Shown: one piece after another, positions 29,388 to 37,428 of the stretch
How the letters are laid out: each line of letters opens with the position of its first letter
How positions within the stretch are numbered: position 1 is the stretch's first letter
Origin: Rhodococcoides corynebacterioides NBRC 14404
Lineage (GTDB): Bacteria; Actinomycetota; Actinomycetes; Mycobacteriales; Mycobacteriaceae
Length of the DNA stretch: 64,000 bases
Assembly (NCBI RefSeq): GCF_001894765.1
Contig: NZ_BCWV01000003.1
Location: 62,001 to 126,000, forward strand
Direction: 5' to 3'
Program-made: the position numbers and the translations under genes
Notes under the pieces: model-generated
Seen by the model: only the letters and a program-made list of their open reading frames with translations
Databases searched by the model: none
Told to the model about the DNA's origin: nothing

Positions 29388-30031
29388 TTCTTGCGTCGAC
29401 GCGGGAAGGGTAGCCACCCGTCCTCCAGGGCGCGCTTGTAGAGCTCGGATTTGGTCGGGGCGGGTCGGCCGGCGTCGGCGTACTTGGTGCGGATGCGCCG
29501 GAGGTAGTCGTTGACGGTCTCCCGCGAGATCTTCAGGTCCGACGCGACGCGCGTGGCGGTCTCACCCGCGGCGTAGAGCTCGAGCACCTTGCGGTGTTGC
29601 GGGCTCAGGTCGACGAGGTCGATCTCGGGATCGCCGTCGATGGCCGCAGCCCAATCCGTCGTCGGCACGACCTCGCCACGCACCGCCGTGCGAATGGCGT
29701 CGACGATGTCCTCCGGACTGCGCGACTTGCGGATCACGCCGAGGACGCCTGCTCGCGCGGCTTCCCGCACGAGGTACGGATCCTCGCCGGAGGTGAGCAC
29801 GAGGACCGGTACGCCACGTTGCCGAATGGCCTCGACGTTTCCCGTGGGCGAGGACCCTTCTCGCAGGCGCAGATCGAGGACCACCAGATCCAACGCCGGG
29901 AGGTCGGCGACGAGGTCCGCGACGGTGGACGCGTGGGCCACCAACTCGAGGTCGGCGCAGTCCGCCAGACGAACTCGCAGGCCATCGATGGTGAACTGAT
30001 GGTCGTCGACCATGCCGATACGTGCTGCCAC
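29384..30031 (-). CDS. LuxR-type response regulator
   Basis: 215 residues. Receiver domain with MVDDHQ, phospho-acceptor Asp53 in VVLDLRLREG, and a Lys in VIRKSRSPED. The C-terminal LuxR domain (LSPQHRKVLELYAAGETATR, then ISRETVNDYLRRIRTKYADAG) is unusual in its YADAGRPAPTKSELYKRALEDG tail, which is typical of a small actinobacterial subgroup. The GTG at 30031 gives the canonical MVDDHQ position near residue 7. It starts the five-gene signalling run. Confidence 0.9.
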   Translation of the reverse strand: MAARIGMVDDHQFTIDGLRVRLADCADLELVAHASTVADLVADLPALDLVVLDLRLREGSSPTGNVEAIRQRGVPVLVLTSGEDPYLVREAARAGVLGVIRKSRSPEDIVDAIRTAVRGEVVPTTDWAAAIDGDPEIDLVDLSPQHRKVLELYAAGETATRVASDLKISRETVNDYLRRIRTKYADAGRPAPTKSELYKRALEDGWLPFPRRRKK

Positions 30032-30095
30032 CCCACCCCCCCGGTCACTCGGAGCGTCAGACTATCCCGACAGCGTCCATTTCGGAGTGGTCGGT

Positions 30096-31334
30096 TCAGT
30101 TTTCTCCTGCGAGCCGATGACGGCGCACCTCGTCCCGTATCGCATCCATTCCCGTCACCAATTCCTGGAACGAGGTACTGAGCGGGCTCGGTCCGAGTCG
30201 GAGGCCGTGTGGCGCTCGGAAATCGGGCACGACACCGCGGGACCACAGTCGCGGCGTGATGTCGCGGAAGCCGGGGTGATCGAGAGTGACGTGGCCTCCG
30301 CGCCTGGCCGGGTCCTCGGGGGAGGCGATCTCGACGCCGAGCGGCGTCAACTCGGCGTGGGCGTGATCGAGCGCCAGGGCGGTGAGGGCGACGGACTTGG
30401 CGCGAAGTGCGTCGATACCCACCTCGTCGATCATCTGCAGCGTGTCCTGCATGGCGATCATGGCCAGGATCGGCGGTGTGCCGCTGAGCAGTCGACGGAT
30501 TCCGTCCGCCGGGACCCAGCCCTGCTCCATCGCGAACGAGTCCGCGCGACCGGCCCACCCGTGGATCGGATGATCGAGCCCGTCGTGATGCTCGTGGCGC
30601 ACGTAGGCGAAGGCCGGGGACCCCGGCCCGCCGTTCAGGTACTTGTAGGTGCAGCCGGTGGCGAGGTCGACGCCCCAGTCGTCGAGGTGGAGCGGAACCG
30701 ACCCCACCGAATGCGAGAGGTCGAGCAGCAGGAGCGCACCCCGGCCGTGAGCCGTCTCGGCCGCCGCAGCGGCGTCGAGCAGAAAACCGGAGCGATAGGC
30801 GACGTGGCTGAGCACCACCACGGCGGTCCGGTCGGTCACGGCGGCGGCGAGCTGGTCGGCCTCGACGCCCCCGCGCGGGTCGGAGTCGATCCACCGCACG
30901 GTGAGACCGCGGTCCTGAGCGATGGACTCGACGACGTACCGGTCCGTGGGGAAATTGTCGCGATCGACGACGATCTCGGTGCGCTCCGGCCGGAGTGAGA
31001 GTGCTCCCCGGATGAGCTTGTAGAGCAGGACGGTGGTGGAATCGGCGATCACGGTCTGCCCCTCGGCCGCGCCGAGAACGACACGACCGAGGGTGTCGCC
31101 CTGCGTGATCGGCAGATCCCACCACTGTTCGTCCCAGCCGCGGATGAGCCGCCCGCCCCACGCGTCGGTCATGAAGCGGGTGACCTTCTCGATGCTCGCG
31201 GCCGTGGGTCGGCCCAGCGAATTCCCGTCGAGATACGAGACGACGGCATCCGTGGGGGCGGAGTGGAAGCGGTCTCGGTAGTGGCGCAGGGGATCGGTCG
31301 CGTCGGCCTCGGCCGCTCGGGTCAGGTGGTCCAC
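30096..31334 (-). CDS. kynU: kynureninase
   Basis: 412 residues, normal for the family. A PLP enzyme that splits kynurenine (or 3-hydroxykynurenine) into anthranilate and alanine. Key parts are SYLDGNSLGRP near the start, WWDLPITQGDTLG, VDRDNFPTDRYVVE, DLSHSVGSVPLHL (PLP-binding Asp) and the Schiff-base lysine in GCTYKYLNGGPGSPAF. GTG 31334 has GAGGGAG upstream. It is divergent from a formamidase-like hydrolase, with 75 bp between the starts, so the pair covers formylkynurenine to anthranilate. No tryptophan dioxygenase is in the window. Confidence 0.94.
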   Translation of the reverse strand: MDHLTRAAEADATDPLRHYRDRFHSAPTDAVVSYLDGNSLGRPTAASIEKVTRFMTDAWGGRLIRGWDEQWWDLPITQGDTLGRVVLGAAEGQTVIADSTTVLLYKLIRGALSLRPERTEIVVDRDNFPTDRYVVESIAQDRGLTVRWIDSDPRGGVEADQLAAAVTDRTAVVVLSHVAYRSGFLLDAAAAAETAHGRGALLLLDLSHSVGSVPLHLDDWGVDLATGCTYKYLNGGPGSPAFAYVRHEHHDGLDHPIHGWAGRADSFAMEQGWVPADGIRRLLSGTPPILAMIAMQDTLQMIDEVGIDALRAKSVALTALALDHAHAELTPLGVEIASPEDPARRGGHVTLDHPGFRDITPRLWSRGVVPDFRAPHGLRLGPSPLSTSFQELVTGMDAIRDEVRRHRLAGEN

Positions 31335-31409
31335 GCGGGGCTCCCTCGATGCTGTGGCTGTCGGCGATGTCCGACGGTCGCCCCGAGCGTAGGACGTAGC
31401 GTGAGGTCC

Positions 31410-32408
31410 ATGGCCGACACCCGGATCGACGTCCTCCTGCATCCCGACTCCGTCCTCGACGTGCGCACGGCGACGGACCTGGCGCAGCGCGCTCTCGACG
31501 CGCGCGGCGTGGCCGGGGACGTCGTGGTGACCGACGACGTCTCGACGGCAGCCGGTGACGCGGTGGTACTCCCGGCACCGGGCGGCGCGGTCGATCTCGG
31601 AGGCGACGGGCGGTGCGTCGTACGGGTGGACCTCGGGCTCGCCGAGCCCGATCGATCGTCGAACCTGTTCGCGCACATCCGCGGTCGCGGACTCGACGGG
31701 CTGCGCTATGCCGTCGACCGGGTGTACCACCACCGGCTACACCCGGCCGAGGTGGTGCGCTACGGCGAGCATTGGGAGCAGCGGGTGGAGGTCCGCCGGT
31801 GCGGCCGGGCGGATGCTCCGGCCGCGGCGCTGGTCCACGGCGGGTACTGGCGGGAAGCGTTCGAGCTGGACTCGCTCGACGCGATCGCGATCGACCTGCT
31901 GTCACAGGGGTTCGACACCTGGAACATCGAGTACCGCCGACCCGCCGCGCACGGCTGGTCGACGACGACCGCCGACGTCGAGGCCGCCCTGAGCGTGGTC
32001 GACGCCGGAACGGTGGTGGCCCTGGGCCATTCGGCCGGTGGCCAGCTGGCCCTGCGGTGGGCCGCCGACCATCGTCCCGCCGTGGTGGTGAGCCTGGCCG
32101 GCGTCCTCGATCTCGCCGTCGCCCGCACCCGGCTGCTCGGCAACGGCGCTGCCGACGTCATCGACGAAGCCGACAGTGCGGCGTCGCCACGCGCGCGTCT
32201 GCCGCTCGGAGTGCCCACCGTCGTCGCGTGCGCGACGGAGGACGATCCGAATCTCAACGACATCGGACGGGAGTACGTCGACGCCGCCCGGACGGCCGGG
32301 GACGACGTCGACCACGTCGAAGGACCCGGTGGGCACTTCGCGGTGGTCGACCCCGGCTCCGCGGTGTGGGCGGACGTCGTCCGTGCAGTGCAGGATCGCC
32401 TGCGATAG
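31410..32408 (+). CDS. kynurenine-formamidase-like alpha/beta hydrolase with an extra N-terminal region
   Basis: 332 residues. From about residue 120 it is an alpha/beta hydrolase with the HGGYW oxyanion motif (143-147), nucleophile GHSAGG (Ser208) and a C-terminal GGHFAVVD (His309). HGGxW hydrolases include eukaryote-like kynurenine formamidases, and divergence from kynU supports that role. The first 115 residues do not belong to the hydrolase fold; they contain LLHPDSVLDVRTATDLAQRA and SSNLFAHIRGRGLDGLRYAV and were not recognised. ATG 31410 follows GTGAGG. It ends 2 nt from the convergent acyl-CoA dehydrogenase. Confidence 0.75.
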   Translation: MADTRIDVLLHPDSVLDVRTATDLAQRALDARGVAGDVVVTDDVSTAAGDAVVLPAPGGAVDLGGDGRCVVRVDLGLAEPDRSSNLFAHIRGRGLDGLRYAVDRVYHHRLHPAEVVRYGEHWEQRVEVRRCGRADAPAAALVHGGYWREAFELDSLDAIAIDLLSQGFDTWNIEYRRPAAHGWSTTTADVEAALSVVDAGTVVALGHSAGGQLALRWAADHRPAVVVSLAGVLDLAVARTRLLGNGAADVIDEADSAASPRARLPLGVPTVVACATEDDPNLNDIGREYVDAARTAGDDVDHVEGPGGHFAVVDPGSAVWADVVRAVQDRLR

Positions 32409-32410
32409 AA

Positions 32411-33796
32411 CTACTTCCGGCTGGGCGGCTGCAGCAGCTTCATGGCTCCGCGCAGGACCGGCTCGGGGACCTTGTCCTTCGCTTCCATCGCCTTGTTCAT
32501 CATCTTGGTTCGCGTCTCGGTGCCGCGGCCGAAGGCCTTGTTCAGCGGACCGCCGTCGGGCTCCATCTCCGCGTGCAGCGGGACGTCGCCGTCCTTCTGT
32601 GCGATGGCGTTGCTGATGACGACGCGCTGGATCTCGCTGGTGCCCTCGAAGATGGTGTAGAGCTTGGCATCCCGGTACCACTTCTCCACGGGGTGGTCGG
32701 TGATGTACCCCCACCCACCCATGGTCTGGATCGCGCGTTCGGTTGCCGCCACGGCGACCTCCGTCGCGGCCAACTTGGACATCGAGCCCTCGCCGCGCTC
32801 GAAGTGGATCTTGTTGGCCGCCATCCAGCTTGCCCGCCACGTCAACAATCGGGCGGCGTCGATCCGCATCGCCAGATCGGCGAGGGGGAACGCGATGCCC
32901 TGGTTGTCGATGATGGGTGAGCCGAACGCCTCGCGCTCGTTGGCGTACTGCGTGGCGTACTCGAGGGAGGCGCGGGCGATACCCAGGGCCTGAGCCGCCA
33001 CCATCGGGCGAGTCTGCTCGAGGGCGCCCAGCGTGGCCGACCGGCCGCGAATGCCCGTCTTCTCCGCCTCCCTGGCCTTGGCCAGCTTGTGCTCGAGTTT
33101 GTCCGCGCCGCCCAGCAGGTTGGCCTTGGGGATGCGAACGCCGTCGAACTTCAGCTCCGCCGTGTGCGACGCCCGGCATCCGAGCTTGTCCAGCTTGCGG
33201 ACGAGTTCGAGGCCCTTGGTGCCGCCGGGGACGATGAACAGCGCCTGACCCTTGTGGCCGAGTTCCGGGTCGACGTTGGCGTTGACGACGTGGACGTCGG
33301 CGATGCCGCCGTTGCCGATCCACATCTTGTGGCCGTCGATGACCCAGTCGTCGCCGTCCTGGCGGGCCGTCGTGCGAAGATTTCGCACGTCGCTTCCGCC
33401 CTCCGGTTCGGAGATGGCGAGGGCCGCGAGCTTGATGTCGTCGGGAGTGCCGAAGCACTGCGGCGCCCACTCGAGCATCTGCTCCGGGGTGGCCGCCTGA
33501 CCGATCGCCGACAGCGCCAGAGCCGGCATGACCACCGCGAGACCGATACCGGCGCAGCCCCAGAACAGTTCTTCCATGAACACCGGCAACGACAGTCCCG
33601 TCGGATCACCGATCAGGTCGCGGTAGAACAGCGGCGAATAGAACCCGGCCCGCGCCGCTTCCTGCAGCACCGGCCACGGGAACTCCTGCTGCTGGTCGTA
33701 GTGCTGCGCGACGGGCCGGACCACGTTCTCCGCGAAGTCGTGCGTGCGCGCCACCAGATCGTGCTGGGCCTGTGTGAGCGTCAGATCGAAAGCCAT
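32411..33796 (-). CDS. acyl-CoA dehydrogenase
   Basis: 461 residues, longer than the usual 380-400. The core is standard: LAALAISEPEGGSDVRN, DDWVIDGHKMWIGNGGIAD, an arginine-rich middle segment, QTMGGWGYITDHPVEKWYRD and LYTIFEGTSEIQRVVI, whose Glu is the likely catalytic base. About 60 extra residues at the C-terminus (GRGTETRTKMMNKAMEAKDK and following) are an actinobacterial extension. It should oxidise an acyl-CoA to the enoyl-CoA using FAD. It is monocistronic, with an inverted repeat in its promoter region. Confidence 0.92.
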   Translation of the reverse strand: MAFDLTLTQAQHDLVARTHDFAENVVRPVAQHYDQQQEFPWPVLQEAARAGFYSPLFYRDLIGDPTGLSLPVFMEELFWGCAGIGLAVVMPALALSAIGQAATPEQMLEWAPQCFGTPDDIKLAALAISEPEGGSDVRNLRTTARQDGDDWVIDGHKMWIGNGGIADVHVVNANVDPELGHKGQALFIVPGGTKGLELVRKLDKLGCRASHTAELKFDGVRIPKANLLGGADKLEHKLAKAREAEKTGIRGRSATLGALEQTRPMVAAQALGIARASLEYATQYANEREAFGSPIIDNQGIAFPLADLAMRIDAARLLTWRASWMAANKIHFERGEGSMSKLAATEVAVAATERAIQTMGGWGYITDHPVEKWYRDAKLYTIFEGTSEIQRVVISNAIAQKDGDVPLHAEMEPDGGPLNKAFGRGTETRTKMMNKAMEAKDKVPEPVLRGAMKLLQPPSRK

Positions 33797-33803
33797 GGTG
33801 TCC

Positions 33804-33870
33804 CCCCATGAGATGTCGGTTCGCTCGGGTGGTACCCCCTGTCACCGTCTGTTACACACATCACATGGGG
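33804..33870. promoter_or_regulatory. inverted repeat in the acyl-CoA dehydrogenase / lipoprotein divergent region
   Basis: CCCCATGAGATG (33804-33815) and CATCACATGGGG (33859-33870) are complementary at 11 of 12 positions and bracket the divergent intergenic region, 43 bp apart. The right arm contains the first possible start codon of the lipoprotein gene. This could be a paired repressor site or chance; no regulator gene lies nearby. Confidence 0.35.
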
Positions 33871-34407
33871 TGTGGGGGGAACCGCCCGCGGCCCGGGGGC
33901 GTCCAACGGGTCGTGAGAACCGTCGGGGTGGGGTTGGCATGCGCGCTGGTCGCGGGCTGCGGTGGGGGTGTCGCGGGTGAGCCGGTGGCGGAGCTGTGGG
34001 ATCCGTGCAGCCTGCCGGCCGAGGCGTTGGAGGGGGTTGGGGTGGAGCCGGGGGTGGTGGATTCGACCGATGAAGTTCTGGAACCGTCCGCGAGGTGGCG
34101 GACATGCTCCTTCCGCGGTTCGAACTCCGTCCGATGGACGATCTACTCGACCGATACGAGCTACGCCGATGTGCGAACCAGTCCGTCTGCACGAGAGCCT
34201 CGTGACACGAATATCGGCGACCGCGACGCGGTCATCTACAAGGGGCCTGCGGATCCTGTTCTCGCCGAATGCTTCGTCGCCCTGCCCACGTCGACCGGTG
34301 CGGTCGAGCTGAAGATCGCGGACACCGACGGCGAGGCGGATTGGCTTGAACTGTGCACTCGAGCCGAGAGCACTGCTCGGGCGCTTCTTCCCTACTTGCC
34401 GAGGTGA
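33865..34407 (+). CDS. DUF3558-type lipoprotein, first copy
   Basis: 180 residues from ATG 33865; GTG 33913 would give a shorter, cleaner lipoprotein signal (MRTVGVGLACALVAGC) and may be the true start. Lipobox LVAGC, then GEPVAELWDPCSLP and a C-terminal end ALLPYLPR, as in DUF3558 lipoproteins of mycolata. Function is unknown. It is followed 5 nt later by an EspC-like gene, and the two-gene unit is repeated immediately downstream. Confidence 0.75.
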   Translation: MGCGGNRPRPGGVQRVVRTVGVGLACALVAGCGGGVAGEPVAELWDPCSLPAEALEGVGVEPGVVDSTDEVLEPSARWRTCSFRGSNSVRWTIYSTDTSYADVRTSPSAREPRDTNIGDRDAVIYKGPADPVLAECFVALPTSTGAVELKIADTDGEADWLELCTRAESTARALLPYLPR

Positions 34408-34412
34408 CAACC

Positions 34413-34748
34413 ATGTCCGATGAACGAGTCGTAGTCGATGCTCAGGCTGCGGAGGACTGTGCCCGCGCTTGCGAGACGTTCGCATCATCGATGCGGGACA
34501 TCGTCAACACAGTCGGCGACGTGGGCCATTACAGAGGCTTCGGCACGTTGCCATCGGGCGTCGCACTGGCAGCGAAATATGCAGAGTCGACCCGAGGCGG
34601 ACCCGGAAGCCTGACATTCACACTAGATCGGCACGCCGAGGTTGCCATGAAACTCGCCGACACCTTCCGCCGCATGGGTGATCAGTACGTCGAGACGGAC
34701 GATGCCGTGGCGGCGTCGCTGCGGCCGTCGGATACGGGCGGTCGGTAG
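34413..34748 (+). CDS. EspC-like small secreted-type protein, first copy
   Basis: 111 residues, helical, no signal peptide. The central GFGTLPSGVALAAKY, a late LADTFRRMGDQYVETDD and a DAVAASL end resemble the EspC/DUF2580 type VII secretion targets of mycobacteria. The sequence similarity is by eye. It sits between two DUF3558 lipoproteins; its TAG stop overlaps the next GTG start by 1 nt, implying coupling. No type VII secretion machinery is in the window. Confidence 0.65.
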   Translation: MSDERVVVDAQAAEDCARACETFASSMRDIVNTVGDVGHYRGFGTLPSGVALAAKYAESTRGGPGSLTFTLDRHAEVAMKLADTFRRMGDQYVETDDAVAASLRPSDTGGR

Positions 34749-35251
34749 TGCCGACTACACGTTTACGAATTACCGGCGTCGTCGGCGCCGTCGCACTGCT
34801 CCTCGGTGGGTGCGGTGGGGGTGTCGAAGGGACGCCGGTCGCGGAGTTATGGGATCCGTGCAGCATTTCCCCGCAGCCGATCGCGGATCTGACCCTCAGA
34901 CCGGCCCCCGTGTCAGCGGACGACTTCCTCCCGCAGGGATCTGAATGGAAGACCTGTACATGGCGCAACGACTGGTACTTCCTCACAGCCTTTTCGGCAA
35001 CCGTGTCCGCGAAGGATCTCGGCAATGACGCCAGGATGTCGCAACGCATCCAGTACACAATCGACGGCCGGACAGTTTTTTCCTTCGTCGACCGGAACTC
35101 ACCCGAATCCAGTTGTTCCGGCGCGATCGATGTACGGAGGGGGGCCGTGGAACTGAATGTCAGAACGGCGTTGGGAGAGGCCGCCCGCCGGCCATTGTGC
35201 GACGTCGCAAAAGAAGCCGTCGTGGCATTTCTGCCCTACCTACCGAAGTGA
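34748..35251 (+). CDS. DUF3558-type lipoprotein, second copy
   Basis: 167 residues from GTG 34748. Signal ending in lipobox LLGGC, followed by GGGVEGTPVAELWDPCSI, closely parallel to the first copy (GGGVAGEPVAELWDPCSL), and the same FLPYLPK end. The middle has diverged strongly. This is a tandem duplicate of the upstream lipoprotein gene. Confidence 0.78.
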   Translation: MPTTRLRITGVVGAVALLLGGCGGGVEGTPVAELWDPCSISPQPIADLTLRPAPVSADDFLPQGSEWKTCTWRNDWYFLTAFSATVSAKDLGNDARMSQRIQYTIDGRTVFSFVDRNSPESSCSGAIDVRRGAVELNVRTALGEAARRPLCDVAKEAVVAFLPYLPK

Positions 35252-35257
35252 GTATCC

Positions 35258-35587
35258 ATGGCTGACGAGCAACTGATCGTGACGTGGGAAGCTGCCAAGC
35301 ACTGTGCATCAGCGCTGGGCCGGTTCGCAGAGGATCTGCAAACCATCGCCTCCGATGTGCAACGCAACGGCAGAGTCTCGGGCTTCGGCACCCTCCCCTC
35401 CGGCATCGCGCTGAACGCGAAGTACACGGAGCTCACGTCGGGCGGATCAGGCTCGCTCACGGCGATGTTGCAGGGCCACATCGACATCGCCACGAAGCTG
35501 GCCGACACCTTTCGCCGCATGGGTGAGCAGTACATGACGACGGACGACGCCGTCGCTGCGTCGCTGCGCCCGACCGAACCTCGGTGA
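35258..35587 (+). CDS. EspC-like small secreted-type protein, second copy
   Basis: 109 residues. Shares GFGTLPSG, LADTFRRMG-QY, TDDAVAASLRP with the first copy; these shared segments flank a diverged core. It starts 6 nt after the second lipoprotein and ends directly against the stop of the convergent DUF4185 gene (no spacer bases). It completes the duplicated pair. Confidence 0.65.
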   Translation: MADEQLIVTWEAAKHCASALGRFAEDLQTIASDVQRNGRVSGFGTLPSGIALNAKYTELTSGGSGSLTAMLQGHIDIATKLADTFRRMGEQYMTTDDAVAASLRPTEPR

Positions 35588-36832
35588 TCAGCGCAGGGCG
35601 TCGAGGTTCGTGCGCAGCAGCATGACGTTGTAGTCCGACCAGCGGGACGCCGTGAAGTACAGGTCGCGGCCCGACGAGCTCGGGTGGATGTACGGCGCGT
35701 ACACCCCGCCGATCGTCTCGCCCCGGCCGAGCAGCGTGCGCGGTGCGCTCCACGGGCCCTGCGGCTCCGTGGCGGTACGGGCCACGATCGAGCCCTGCGT
35801 CTCGTCGCCGTAAAGCATCACGTACTTCTGCAGATACTCGTTCCACGCGACGCTCATCTCCGACACGGGTTCCTGGACCACCTTGATCGAGTCCTCGACC
35901 CGTGGCGACCAGGGCGCCTCCGGCTTCCCCGTCGAGTACTCGTACTTGGTGAGGTCCAGGATGTCCGCCGGCCGCACACGCGCCAGGAAGGCCGCGCCGA
36001 AACGACCGTTCGGCGTGCCGAACTGGTACAGCCAGCCGTCGTTCCCCCTCGCGTACGCATTCATCTGGAATCTGCCGTTGGCTTCGTTGACCTGCGCGAC
36101 GCCGGGGATGGTGACCCCCTTGTTCACCCTGATGGTCAACGGGTCGGTGGTCCACGTCTGACCGTTGTCACGAGAGGTGGCGATGGCCGAGAAATTGGTG
36201 ACCCACCGGCCGGGCGCGCCCCACGACTGCACCGACATGTAATTCAGGTACTGCACCCCGTCGATGGCGATGGCCGCGGTCGGGATGGTGGTCGCCTCGA
36301 TCTCGGGCAGGCCGAGCGTCGGGACGATCTGGCGCGCGAAACGCGGCGCGTCGGGCGTCACGACGGAGCCCGAGCCGCTGTCCCCCGGCACGGCGTCGGG
36401 AATGGAGATGCCGTCCGCCAAGGCGGTGTCCCCGGATCGCAACAGCACGTTGTTGCGCCATTGCCCGCCGCCCACGGAGCAGTTCCCGAAAGTGTCACCG
36501 AAGGCGTAGAGCACCTGGCCGGCGCCGTTGTCCCAGGCAATGCCCAGATCGGTTCCCGAGATACCGAAACGGTCGTACGTGCTGTTCGGGCCGGCGGGCC
36601 CCGTCACCCATCCGACGGACTGGGTGTTCGACGACCGGATGGGCGCCAACGGGCCCTGCGGACCACGGGGGTTGGTGCCCCCGCCGCCCGAGCTGCCGAA
36701 CATCGACGATCCCGGTCCCATGCGGCCACCGCACGGCTCGGCCGACGCGACGGACGTCGTCGCCACGCTCAGACCACTGATGGCAAGAGCCAGGATCGCC
36801 CCGTGAACGGCAGATCGACCGATTGCGCGCAT
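35588..36832 (-). CDS. secreted DUF4185 protein, probable D-arabinan hydrolase type
   Basis: 414 residues with an N-terminal signal peptide (cleavage near SVASAEP). The body is a beta-propeller-like DUF4185 domain: GTDLGIAWDNGAGQVLYAFG, DTFGN, NNVLLRSGD, FSAIATSRDNGQTWT, PVSEMSVAWNEYLQKYVMLY, and a C-terminal GGVYAPYIHPSSSGRDLYFT. DUF4185 proteins of mycobacteria have been shown to degrade D-arabinan and form family GH183; assignment here is by family and not tested. It could remodel the organism's own arabinogalactan. Confidence 0.75.
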   Translation of the reverse strand: MRAIGRSAVHGAILALAISGLSVATTSVASAEPCGGRMGPGSSMFGSSGGGGTNPRGPQGPLAPIRSSNTQSVGWVTGPAGPNSTYDRFGISGTDLGIAWDNGAGQVLYAFGDTFGNCSVGGGQWRNNVLLRSGDTALADGISIPDAVPGDSGSGSVVTPDAPRFARQIVPTLGLPEIEATTIPTAAIAIDGVQYLNYMSVQSWGAPGRWVTNFSAIATSRDNGQTWTTDPLTIRVNKGVTIPGVAQVNEANGRFQMNAYARGNDGWLYQFGTPNGRFGAAFLARVRPADILDLTKYEYSTGKPEAPWSPRVEDSIKVVQEPVSEMSVAWNEYLQKYVMLYGDETQGSIVARTATEPQGPWSAPRTLLGRGETIGGVYAPYIHPSSSGRDLYFTASRWSDYNVMLLRTNLDALR

Positions 36833-36937
36833 ACCCAGAACCCACCCGTCGTGGTGTTACTCAAGTGATTGTTGTGACGAGTGTTACTGAGGAGGCAACA
36901 GCGCGCAACCGCAGCTCCGGGCGAATAGTGAACTACA

Positions 36938-37345
36938 TCAGTGTGATTCGAGCTGGCGAGCGTGCACCGAATCGAGCACCAGCAGGGCCGCACCCTGCAC
37001 GACGACGGCCGCACCATGGCCCCACGACCGATCGCGGGTGAGCCGTCCGCCGAAGGACGGTCGGTGATACATCATGTGGGCACCGCCCGCGACGTAGCCG
37101 ACGTCGAGAGCCGTGTTGATCCAGAGAGTGCGGCGCAGCGACGGGCTGGTCACCGGCTTGGAGCGGGCGGCCCCGATGCCGGCGATGGCCAGGTCGATCG
37201 CGCCCCACCCGGCACTCTGCAGACCGAACGCGCGCAGGCGTTCCGAGCTCGACACGGCGAGGGCGAGTCCGCCGACCACACTGCCCCCTCCCCACCAGGC
37301 GAGGCGGCGTCCGAGGGTGTCAGCGATGCTCTGGGCCGAAGTCAT
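36938..37345 (-). CDS. small membrane protein of unknown function
   Basis: 135 residues with about four hydrophobic segments, an internal WINTALDVGYVAGGAHMMYH and a C-terminal WGHGAAVVVQGAALLVLDSV HAR region. It resembles the DUF6992 group of bacterial membrane proteins, though not with certainty. It lies between DUF4185 and the CoA-transferase operon on the same strand, with gaps of about 80-105 bp on each side, so it may be transcribed alone. Confidence 0.6.
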   Translation of the reverse strand: MTSAQSIADTLGRRLAWWGGGSVVGGLALAVSSSERLRAFGLQSAGWGAIDLAIAGIGAARSKPVTSPSLRRTLWINTALDVGYVAGGAHMMYHRPSFGGRLTRDRSWGHGAAVVVQGAALLVLDSVHARQLESH

Positions 37346-37428
37346 GAGTCCAGTGTGCCGGGTGGATGGTCCACGGCGGTCCGACGGCAACGGCCGGGGG
37401 CGGGGGTCACCGCAACCGGGGACGGGGG

